Of a stretch of 64,000 bases of DNA, positions 10,514-23,300 are shown piece by piece. Below the pieces are notes generated by a model. That model did not search any database, was not told where the DNA came from, and saw only the letters and a program-made list of their open reading frames with translations. Every line of letters begins with the position of its first letter. The first letter of the stretch is position 1. The position numbers and the translations under genes were made by a program. The stretch comes from Diphasiastrum complanatum (Eukaryota; Streptophyta; Lycopodiopsida; Lycopodiales; Lycopodiaceae), in contig CM055097.1 in NCBI GenBank assembly GCA_029204225.1, positions 47,490,617-47,554,616 of the forward strand. Direction: 5' to 3'.

Positions 10514-13500
10514 ATGTCTTCTTCTTCTGGTGGAGGCCAAATGACGGCAGTTATGTTGGACAAAGCTCTTCCAGCCACGCGGCTTCTGGAGAAGAGGCGG
10601 CTTATGTTCCAGGTTCAGGAAGCCTTGGAGCACAAGAAACTTGAATTCGCGAGGTTACAATCAACCCCTCAACCCCTCAACTTGATTTAGCTTTGTAAAA
10701 TTGTCCTAGTATCATACAATGCTGGTCTTTTCTGATTACTTGGTAACACCAGTAGATGATCTGACTTGGACGTATTCATGCAATGTATGGTTCTATTGTG
10801 TGTTGATGGGGGTAAATAATGACATGTTTATGGGCACCTACCATGCACCAATGGTCCAGTGCAACATTTGCAGTCGGTTAAAGCAGATCGTATATGGCTC
10901 TCTGGCATGCTATGACTCTTTGTGAAACCCTTCTTAACATGCTTTTGGCTATTAACTTTAAAAGCAAATCATCATCCTTTGTATGAATATCCAACTCATT
11001 CAATGCCACATCTTTGCTATTGATTAGCTTTCGTGTTTCTTGACCGTATGATCAATAGGCTTTATATTAGGAATTATTGCATAAGCATTACATCCCAACA
11101 CCTTGAAATGAGTTTCCTTTGGACTTGATTCCCATAAAGGCTTCTTCTAGTGTCACATGCTCCAATGACTACCGTGCTCTATGCTGCAACCCAATAGGTA
11201 TTTAGCAAATTCTTGCCTTACAACACTAATCTCGCCATCTTAGCTATCATTCTATTCTACCTTTTAACAACACCGTTTTGTTGGTGGTTTATAGGGAGTA
11301 GATAAAATATGCTTGTGAAATATAGATAAAATCTAAACTTGCTCACTTTTGGAAAGTCCAAAACTTCATAGGACCTTGAACTAGATGCTATGGTTAATCT
11401 TTAAAAAATTTGTTCCGCTTGCTCTCAATTGGTTATCAAATTCTTTCTAGCACTTTGTTACAAGGCTTTTAGTTCGTAAAGCACCTATTGCATTTGATGA
11501 GCTGGTTGGCTTATCACTTCAAGAGGAAGTGGATATCTTAACATTTCCAATGGTCTTGAACTATGGAGCTTTAACCCAAATCACTTCCAACTATTCAAAG
11601 TCTAGTTTCCAATGTTGTGACTTGTGTTTTCTTAATTGAGTATGCAATTAGTTAAGGACAATAATTTCGACAATCTTTCCAAATGATCATGTAAGACTTA
11701 GAAAAATCTACATTCATTCTACAACTACAACTAACATATGGTTATTCCTAGTCCTAGGAGTGTGGAAACTAAGGTACAAAGAAAAGATGGAAAGAATGGT
11801 CCACTATTGTTTTGTTCCAATTTTCAAGAAATATGGAAATTTTCAAATTTCTAGATAATATTTCCATTTTTGTCCTCCACAAGTTGTAAAGCTCTATGTG
11901 TTCGAATATGTAGTGCACTTTGTTTGCCATGATATCAGATAAGACACTAGATTCAATTGTTTCATCCTTCGATACAAATGATAATCCTATTCACAAATCA
12001 ATTGTGTCGATTTCTAGAAACAAAATTGGCCTATATTTTAATCCTATTACATAGGTGCTTGGCCTCCACAAGCAAGGGCTCAATCATTGGAAAAAAACAC
12101 CATTTTAGAGTTAACAATTAATTGGAGCGGATGTTGATTCTTCAACTTATTTCAAGAACAAATCAAATTTTGTCAAGTTCTAGAAGCTAAATTGACTTGT
12201 ATTCTAATCCTATGACATAAGAAATTTGCACTTCTAATTCAATTCTAACACGAATCTCTCACTAGAGCAACTCACTGAATCATCATCAATATTAGTATTT
12301 GTATGTACATATGTATTCCATTGGACAATATGTTTTGTAGCAGTGGTTATGATTCCATGCTGCCCCACACAAAGCCCAAAGCTTTGTTGATGGGCCTTGG
12401 TATAGTTTTTCTTAGGTAAATCTAATAAGTGTTGGGTTCTATGGGGTTTCAACCTTGCTAGATAATTAATCTTTGCTAGCTAGAAATAGCTATAGAGTTG
12501 GTATGCTTAGAAATTTGCAAAAATATTTGATTATAAATGATAAATGAACCAATGTCGTTTTATTACTATATAAGGTGCATACTAACAATTCTTTGAAGTA
12601 TGCCATCCATTCCTCGTCTATATAAATGACCCGCTAACAATTGATAAGGTCTAGCCTTTAGTATCAAGTTTGGTTGTTGAACATTGGTAACAACTGGATC
12701 TGGCTGACCTCGTACCAAGTACTCTACTATATCCGTTGCCCAATCCAGTACCATGTCCACATAGAATAGGGCAGTGTCAGGTAGCTCATCATCATCGCTT
12801 TCCTCCTTTGGACTTGTTTTAATATGAGAGATACATGATCAGCTACATAATGTTGTTTTCCCTTACGTACTAACCACTCAGGATTGAAATTCTTGTAATA
12901 GGAGTAACCAACATGTAATCCGTCCAGTACTACAAGCTTTGTTCACTAAATACAAGAGTGGCTCATGATCGGTATGCCTCATCCAGTAGATTGATTGGTT
13001 CTAGATAGCAATAGAAAGTGAGAATGCTCTAGCTAGCTTCCTTTATTGTTGAGCCATACGCCTATTATGAAGCCAAGGAGCAATCATCCTCAATCATGTT
13101 GCTGCCTTGCAAGACGCCATATGCTAAGCTTCCTAGATCCAGTAACAATTTCAAAATTGGATGCCCAAGTTATAAATCTTTACTCATACACCTAGATCTT
13201 GAGCATCTATAATCATATCCAGATTTACTAATGAGACCATGTCCCTAAGTCCTCAGGAATCAGCAAATCACAAAAAAGATGGTTCTTTTTCTTTTGGAGG
13301 AAATGATTCTAGATGATCATCAACTTGCAGCCATGTTCTATCTCTTGCATTTTTTAGAGTGGAAAACCTTTTGCTATTATTTTGAAATGCTTTAGAGAAG
13401 CTTGTAGGACATCATCAACGAAAAATATTTTTATTGCTTGTAGGAAGGAGGAGGAACTTACCAAACGTGAAGACGCACTAAGGTTAAAGGATCGTGAACT

Positions 13501-16500
13501 ACAAGAGTCTCTTATTGGATTCTCAAAGTTTTTGCAGGTCGTAAGGTTTGTATTTGCAATTGATTAGGTTAGTCTTTGGTTTATATGACAATCAAATAAG
13601 TGGTTATTTAGCTTTAAGAGAAAAATTTTCCCCATGGAGGCGTACAAATTTGTCTGTTGTGTCAGATAAGCATAGAAATTGGATTGTTCTCATAAGAAAG
13701 CACATAAGAGCTCATGTTACTTTGCAATACACAAACGCATAGGAATGACGTGTAAGATTTTCCTATAACATCATGTCCTCACATGGTCTAAAACTCTCAA
13801 ACGATGTAGGACACGTGTCCCTTTCAATCAAACAACTCTTACATTTATGGAGTATAAGATTTACTTCAAATGTGACACAATAGCCTTATATAATATCATG
13901 GTACCACAATATGTGGGCTAAATTGTAGTTGATCAAGTTTTCTTTTGATCATTGATATTTACATTTTTGCAATGGAACATGGATATAAGATTATAAAACA
14001 TCTCTTGCCTACTCAAGCAACATGTTTGTTGATTGAAGATGGTGGTCCTATGCATGTAGGCTATGCTTGACCTCCTAGGAACAATACTTACAGGTCTACC
14101 ATAGTAAGCATGCTATGCAACCATATGCTCTATTGGAAATGGATTTTGAAATCGCTTCTACCTCCAATTCAATACCGTAGTAGGTCCTTGAATTACCTCC
14201 CCATGATCCTGCAACGAAAGAAGATTATTAGCCATGAAGTTATTTCCATCATTTAGACCCTTGCTAAGCTACAAATGTGAAAGACATGATGAATGTTCCA
14301 TTCCCATGCTAATTCTAGTGTATAACCAGCTTTAGCTATCTTTTTAACGATCTTGTAGGGTTCGAAAATCTATGAGATTATTTATAACACTTTTTCGTCA
14401 GGAGAGAAGTCAAGGATCCTTGTGATATGGAGATAATTTATAACATTTCTTTGCCAAGAGAGAAGTCAAGCTCCTTGTAACATGGAGAAACGACATATGT
14501 CCTTCCTTGAAGTCCCTTGGAGTGTGATTCTGATCAAGAAATATCTTAGCTCGATCCATCTCTTTCTTACATTATCCTTGGCCAGCTCACACGTGCAATT
14601 CATTCGAGTTACAACTTTAATATCACCAATTAAATCTGTGCGCACTATAACTATACTAGCTAGTCTTGTGTTTGCTTAAGGCTACTCACATTGTGTGTGC
14701 TAACACTCATGCTCTAAGGTTTGGTTGACTTTTTTCATTTTTGTTTTTCATTTTAGCATGATCGACACTCCTCATGGCAAATTTCAACCTCTAACCTTAG
14801 TACTTAAAAATACAATAGTCCAAAAATCCACCCAAAATATGTGAATCTCTATAGGACACGATGGACATAGAAAAATGCACATGCTGAATAAACAATCAGC
14901 CACAACAAGTGCGTCTATGTTTTATGTGTTATTAGGACAAATCAAGCCATTTCACTTGGTAAGTTTGTCAATCACAATCAAGACAATAGTATGCCATTGT
15001 TTCATATGTGGTAGATGTGTAATGAATTCCGTGGGATTGTTCTCTCATCTACCTTTTGGAATAGGTATGATGGGAAAGTCTTGGGCACTTGGAAAGATCC
15101 AGGCATTTCAATTTTTTGATTTTAGTAACCTTACACTGAAACGATCATATCTTTTAAGTCTAGTCGATTAGTTTTTAGTGTGTGAGCAGAACTTACTGAC
15201 ATAAATGAAGAATGGGGAATCTCCAACATGTCAAAACAACAATGTTTACTAGCAAAAATTATCATGACTATGGTCCGTACTAACTAGGAGTGAAGGACAA
15301 AGGTAGTTAATGAAGGCAAAATTGATGCTTGTTGACAACAAACTGGTTACCCTCTCTAGCATCACTATGTGACCGGAAGACGATAATGACGAACTAGGAG
15401 TGTTGGGAGGATGGGTAAAAGGATATTTTCAATTCAATATGATATTAACATTTGATCAACAAGCCCATATTGCATGCACATTTTCAAGTGACACAACTTT
15501 AATCTAGATCTAAAAGAGAGAAGATAACAAAATTTTCAATATAGCTCTTGCTTTGCTATCTTAAAGACATAATAATTGCAAACATTTTGAGTTGTCAATA
15601 GTGTATAGAATGCTCAAGAGAGATTGCGGCAGTCTAAGCAACGATGAAATTTTAATCTTACGGATGGGGAGCAACATACGTAGTTGATCTCTTGAAGGTT
15701 GTGCACATGCAATTTCTGATTGATCTGCGGGCATCACAAATTTCTTGTCAGAAGCTTGTGCTTTATGTGTTAGGATAAGTCAAGCCATTTCACTTTGGTG
15801 AGTCTATTAGCCACAATCAAGACAATAGTATGCTATTGTTGCATAATCGGTAGGTGTGTAATGAATTTTGTGTTCTCTCATCTACCATTCGAAACAGGTT
15901 TGATGAGAAAGTCTTGGACACTTGGAAATACCCACCCACTTCAATTGTTTGATGGTATTAACCTTACAGTAAAACCAATGTTTCATAATGGGTTACATCA
16001 TCTTCAAGTTTAGTCCATTTATTTTCTGTGTGATCGATATTTCTTGACATGATTGAAGAATGGGGAATCTCCAACATGTCGGAACAACAATGTTTACTGG
16101 CAAGAATATTATGATTCCTTACTAACCAGGAGTGAAGGACAAAGGCAGCAGAAGGAGGCAAAATTGTTGCACGTTAACAAGAAGTTGATAATCCTCTTTA
16201 GCATCAATATGTGACCACAAGACGATAATGAGCAAGTTGGAACTAAGAGTGCGTGAAGGATGGATATACTAGCTGAAGGGATTTTTTTGAATCACTATGA
16301 CATTACATCTTATCAGTATGGCATGCATATTCTCAAATGACACAACTTTAAGCTAGTTTCAGAAGTGAGAAGCTAACAAAAACTCCAATACACCTCTTGC
16401 TTTGCAAGCTTAACTATTTCCTACATGGTATCAGAGCCTTTAGGTGATCAGATTGCTTGCAAGAGGGCGCCCAATAGGAAGCTATCTTCTATTGTTCGAA

Positions 16501-19500
16501 GATCTGCTCGACATCGACAAGAACCTGATCATTTTACCCCTCAAATGTTCATCAGCAACGATGAACCTGTCTCAATAGCAGAAGCATTGTCAAGTGGTAG
16601 CAGAAAATCATCAAGCTGCTGATTTTTGTAGGAGAAGAATTTGTTCATCTTCTTATAGCTTTTTTGCAGGAAATTGTTGGGCACCTTCACCTATTTGAGA
16701 GCTAGCAATAGGGAGCCCATGCTCAAACCAATTGCATGTGATTTTGACTCAATTTCATGCTGAAAATTGTTGAAATTTCCTTGTTGGTGAGCTTGGAGTA
16801 GGGCGCTACCATCAGCTCTATATGCACGTAGTGTGCACTCTTTTTAGTCACAAATTTTTGGTTTTGGTATTGGCTTCATTTGAAGTCTACCTATTTGTGA
16901 ACATTCTGTTTTTTGTATAGAAATCAGCCACCTTGTACCTACGCCGGAATATATTAACTAGTCTATCACTAGATTCAACGAATCATCATTAGCCCTGACC
17001 CTAAAATCTATACCTGCGTCGGAATACATTAAATATTCAATCAGTAGTCTCCTCCAATAATCATTAAACAAATAATAAATGGACATCATTGAAAAACGTA
17101 GATGAGGAGAATTATTACAATCTCTCGTCCTATTTAAGCAGAGTAAAGACGAGATTTTTTCTTTTGAGATAATATTCATTTAGAACATTTTTATTAGTCA
17201 TTCATAAGGCGCTCCAATATAATTTTTCTGCTTATCAGATATCGGATCAACGCGCCTGGCAGAAGATGGTTATTCTCCATTTGGACTGCGCGCGTCGAAT
17301 CGCTATTGCAGCAACAAAAAATTTTTTGAAATTTTGGAAACTATTGGACCCCATTATGCATGCTCAAAGCTTGATTCGGTAGACTCTTCATATTGTCCAA
17401 AATTACGCAGAATATATTGAGTCAAGCTCTGATCATTCATATTCTGTCCAATATCAGTTCAGCGCACGAGAATAGCACCTCTTGTTTTCACATGCTGTAT
17501 ATGCGCGTCGATTAGCTATCGGGTGAAATATTGGCTATCGGATCAGCGCGCCTTTGGAGAAGACAATGATTTTTCACTTGGACTGCGTGCGTCAAAGCGC
17601 TATTGTAGGAAAAAAAGAGTTTGAAACTACTTGTTGAGCAAATTGCATGTGGAGTATTGCAATCTATTGTGCTCATAATTTCAGCTTTGAGGTTGCTGCC
17701 CTTTGAGTAGATTTCGTCTTGGAAAGTCTATTTCCTATCTACTACAAGCTGACTTTTATGTTATGGCTAAAGAATCAGAGTCTATTGGTTCTTTATTTAA
17801 TGAAGATAGGCTGGATGGCACAAACTATTCCTTGTGGTGCTACATGATAAAGAACCTTCTAATTGCTGAAGGTTTATGGGAAGTAGTTAATGATGACGAA
17901 GAGAGGCCGCCTACCTTGGCACCTACTACACCAACTAGAGCAACTACTTCATCATCAACGGTTGTGTCTTCCGATAAGCAAAAGAAGTGGGATTGACGAG
18001 ATGCACAAGCACATTCCGTCATTGCATTATCAGTGAAGAGATCTATCCTTCTTCAGATTAGATCATGCAAGACTTCCAAAAGTGCTTGGGAGACTCTTGC
18101 CAAGATGTTCCAAGTAAAGAATGCAGCAAAAGTGGTATATCTTCGAAATCAACTTTCTATCTTGAAGATGCAAAAAGGTGATTTGCTTACAAACCATTTG
18201 ATGAAGATCAAGGATCTTCGAGAGGAGCTTCTTAGTATTGATGAGGTGATTGAGAACTCACAATTTGTATCTATTACTCTCAACTCTCTTCCTAATTCTT
18301 ACCTTCCATTTGTGTCATCATTGAGCATTTCTCTTAGGGGACAACAAATCTCCTTCGACGAACTTGTTGGCTTACTTCTTCAAGAAGAGCAAACAAGGAT
18401 CAACTTTGGTGAACAAGAAGATCAAGCTTTCTTTGCAAAAGGCAAAGGTAAAGGCAAGTGGAAAGGGAAGCCTTCTTTCAACACTTCCAAAGGTGATCAA
18501 AAGTCTAGGGAAGCTCAAGATCAAGGCTCCAAGAAGAAGGGTAAGTGCCACTATTGGAAGAAGTTTGGGCATCACATCAAAGAATGTAGGAAGAGGCTTG
18601 CAAAGGAAAATGAGAAAGTACTGCAATCATTACTTTGGAACAACAATTTGAAAAGGAGGATAATCTTTTCAATAATGATTATGCTTTTGTCACTAATCAT
18701 CTCATCTCTCCTCAAGATGAGATTTCTACCACTTCAAATCTTGCTGGTTTTTTAGCAGAAAACAGCTCATCTTCAGCTTTACAAGTTGCTGTTTTTTATC
18801 TATTGATTGGGTGATTGATAGCGGTGCCACACGCCATATAACTTATCACAAAGAAGTTTTCACAAAGCTTGTAAAAGTGCACGATGGAAGCAAAGTTCAA
18901 GGTGTTGATAACACCTGTTTTCCTATTGAAGGTATAAGAGTGATCCCCATTATCTTACCCAATGGTGAGGAGAATTACATTCGTAATGTACTTTATGTTC
19001 CAAAAATAGAAAAGAATCTCATTTCGGTCTCTACAATTATAAACCAAGGATTGGTTGTGGAATTCAAAGAAGACAAATGTCTTATCAACAAAGACCCAAA
19101 GAGATCTCTTATGATCATTGCTTCGGGAACATTACGTGGTGGATTGTTCCTTATGGATACCTATGAGCAAAGAACTTCATCAACTTTTTGTCTTGTTGCA
19201 TCAAGTTCACATTCTTTAATGTTGGCTGAATTATGGCATTCTAGGTTTGGACATCTCAACTTTGTCAGAAAGAGGTGTTTTGAAAGATATGTGGAACTCG
19301 AAAAGAAACGAACTCGAATGAAAAATATTCGAACGTCTAGCAAAAAAACTTTTCATGCGTGGCGGAATAAACTATCTTCCTCTTTCTCTATGCATTACTA
19401 TGCCTATCAATTTCGAACAAAACAATAGTGATAGAAATCACGTTCGATCTTATAGTAACTAACTTTGAAATCACCAATACTACAGTGATTACGTAGCCAA

Positions 19501-20297
19501 ACAGAAACACATACATTCTGAGACGAACCTGAATGCAATAAAAGATAGTATTGATTCAGATGAAAACGAAACAAAAGTAAATGAGTACAATAAGTTGCGG
19601 ATTGAAGCCGCGTACTCTAAGCTATCTCTGAGCGGATAAATTGAAATTATGAATTAAGCGCAATGCTGATAAGCAGTAACGGAATAGCAATCTCTAAACA
19701 ACTCTAAGAAGTGAGCTAGTCAGGAGTGTTCAAGCTCGAAGGCTTGAGAGAGAGAGAGCTAACTTCAAATGCTTGATCATTGACTTCATTGATAATGAGA
19801 TGTATGAACAACTGATTTATACTAAGCAATTAGGTCGTCAAATGCGATTGCCAGTTGGTTGGTGTCCGCTGGCATCCATCCAGTTCCTTCTCAGTGATTG
19901 CTGATAAGCGGTGGAAATTGGCCGTAAACAGTCTGTCTACATAAATGAACCAAACTGTCACTTCTGCAGAAATGAACTAAAACTGCCACAGGCGACAATG
20001 TCGGCTTTTTGCGAAAAACCCGACAGTGTCTTTAAATCTCTGCATATTTACACGAGATTCTTGACAGGCGAAAAATGCGAGACTGTGTCAAACTCCGTGT
20101 ATTTCTACAGACTGTGTAAAAATACTTGTAAATCTGCAGACTGTGTAAAGACACGGGAAAAAAATCACCATGTAACTCATATATGAATCTAATACAAGAT
20201 AACAAACAATAGGCTCAAAGCCCCAAAGTATACGGCTCAGATGATAAATAGTATTCTCTGGAAGCCATGATCGTGTGCATGTGGAATATGCATAGTC

Positions 20298-20355
<58 letters not shown>

Positions 20356-23300
20356 AGATTGCATATTTTCTCTCCAGGAAAACAATGTGAAAAGGCTTCG
20401 TGCAGAGAAAAAGTCTGCAGATGAAGTAAAGCTTATAGCTGAGAAGGTATAGTTTTCAAATTGTTTTTTCCTTAGTGCAATAGAACTTAGTAGTTTGTAT
20501 GAATCATAATGAAATTTGTGCTAGCTATAGCTTATGCTTATTGAATAATTGAAGTACCTAAAATATCTTGTCAATGGTTTCTAGTTGGCAAAAGCATGAT
20601 TGAGCTACATAATTAAGGACCATTTTGTATCCATTAATCAAATTTGAACGCATATATTCACATCACTCATGCAAAACTGCTATAGCCATTCATGCATCAA
20701 AGCAAGTGCTCTTTGATTAAAAGATCAATTCAAATTCTTTTCAAAGTCGTCCATGCCATGCTATGCTTTGTTACCATAATTTTGCAACATGTGCAAATCA
20801 TATTTCCAATGAAGCACCTTCCATTGTTCTTCATTATGTTTTTTCTTTTTGATACTTCGTTTTCCAATTGGAAATTTTGATAAAGAAGAAAATTTACTGG
20901 ACTTGCACCTGGAATGAGCTCAATACAATGCTCTACATTCCTTGTAGGCGACAATCCCTCTAGCATGTCACTTATTAACATATGTTTAAATTGAGCACAT
21001 ATGGACTTCTCTAGCTCACTTGTTGGGTCACACCTTGGAGTGTATGTTATGTCCATGACCGGTTTAGAGGATTTGGAATAATCCTTGATATGGATATTCA
21101 ACGCTTCAGTGCACAAGTTGAGTAATTATGTAATTATGCCTCATCATTTCAAACTAGGCCAGAAATGTAATTAATAACCTTGTGAGAGCCCAACCACTCC
21201 AATTAGGGCATGTGGAGCAGTGCATGGTGATTGACAACTTTTTTGCATGTTGAGGAGATCAAAAGCAATTAAATAAGGATATTGTAATGGATCAGGTTCT
21301 TGGAAGGAATATTCCTAGGCTTCAGGGGTCTATATATACCTATAGGAACTCGCCCTCCTACACACCCAGTTTTCCAGTTTTCAGTTGCTAGAAACCTCTC
21401 CTCTCCTATATTCAGTCACTGTGGCTTAGGGTTGAATCTGATTGGGGTTTGACTTTTCGATCTTTACAATGTGCTTATTTGATTACTATCAAAATTGGAA
21501 TCAACATTCACATAACATAACCACAAAACTGCAGTCCCTTTCTTTACTTGCATTAAGGTCTCTCCCCCTTTAAGATGTGAGACACACTTTCATGCCTGAA
21601 CTTATACACATGTGAAACAAAATCGATCGTAGGCTGCTTACTTGCATGCCACTGCTTACCAAGTACAATATCAAACTTAGCTAATTTAGTGATCTCAAAG
21701 TCCAACCTTTTGGAATATGTTTGAATAAAAGACACTTGAGAGACTCCTTCGTCAAATTGCTGAGGTGAAAAACTTGGCATGTCGGGAATCAGAGTCTGAG
21801 GTGCGTTTTTTGTGGCTACATCAGCTTCTTGATCATAATGCTTTATTAACTCTTTTGCCTTTGCCAGCTCTTAGGTCACCATCAGCTTATAGCTATCAAA
21901 CGTGCTCTGAAATCTTGCCAAAGCTGCTTTGTAAGAATCAAGTTTGTGAACCAGGTAGTTGATTTCCGATTGAGAGATAGGCCTTGCTGCAATAGGAGTA
22001 TCCAGGAGGTTGTCTCGTTTTGTTGCCAAAACATCCAATTCTTTTAAAATGCGTTGCTTTTCAAGCTGGCCTTGAAGAGTAGGCACTTGTAAATGGCCTC
22101 GTGCACAACTTTGTCTACCTACTCCTGCGCATTTGATAAACTTTCTTGTAGCTTTTCGACATAATCCTGCAAGGATGGCTTCATGCTTTTGTACGGACCG
22201 GAGTTCTGCTATGAATTTCTATTCATGCTACTTTGAGACGAGCAACTCCTTATTCAGTTTGATCAGCTTCTGGGCCATAAGGGTGTTTTCAAGACCCAAA
22301 TCTAATAAACATTGTTCTATAACAGCCTTATCGTCCATCATTTTCTGTATGAGCTGGCCAAGCTGCGCGTGAATGCTCATGATATCCTGACTGTAGTGTT
22401 TCCATGAACCGCAGTTCGTTGGTGACCAAACCGCGATTCGTCAAAGAATCGATAAGAAAAACAAACGATTCTTTGATTGTGACATTACAGATTCTTTGTT
22501 TTGGCTTTGCAATGTTCTAATTTGTATTCAAATCTGTAACTAGTATATTTTGTGATGGATGTTTGATGATGGATCATGAATAAATCAGAATTACAATGTT
22601 AAGTGGAAGTTGGAGCATGCAATCTAGTTTGTGAAGTTTGAAATGTGTGTGATAATGTTTTGTGGACCTTTTCAAAACCTTTTCAAAAAGCCTTTTTGCA
22701 ATGCATTTGAAACACATTTGAAACAAGAAAGAATTGGCTTTGTCGGGAAAGAAACGACGAAACATTTTAGAAATTAGGATCCTTTTTTTTGCTTGGTTTT
22801 ATTCCTAGCCTTTTGTTAAAGGAAAACCAAGTGTTGTTTAAGTGTCTAGACAATGATTGTGGCTCTATACAATGACCATGTAGACAATTGGTTATCGACA
22901 CAGTTAGATGACTAAGGACTCAATGAGACATTGAGATACATCACACAATGCACATGCACAAGGTATTTATAAATGTACTACTCCCTACTGAATTTAATAT
23001 GGCAAACTTTCACACACACATTAGTTCTTTTTTCCCCTCTAATTTTACAATCCATTTTGAAATCGACTTTTCGAAATGGAGTTTTATTGAATGAAACGCG
23101 TTTCAATGAAACATTGAATGTGTCCATTCCACATTGTCATTCAAATGTATGTTTTCAATAGCAATCTAACATCTATAAATTGTCATACACATTGTAGACA
23201 TTGTATATATTACATTAGATATTTTTTTGCATTAAATCTAAAAAATGCAACAAAAAAGAAAATTGTCGATTCTTTCTGATTCTTTTGGAAGGGACCCGGT

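Noticed and set aside
16426-16437. TGGTATCAGAGC words as parts of tRNA genes
   Set aside because: They are isolated 11-12 base matches next to LTR ends, with no cloverleaf around them, so they are retrotransposon primer-binding sites.
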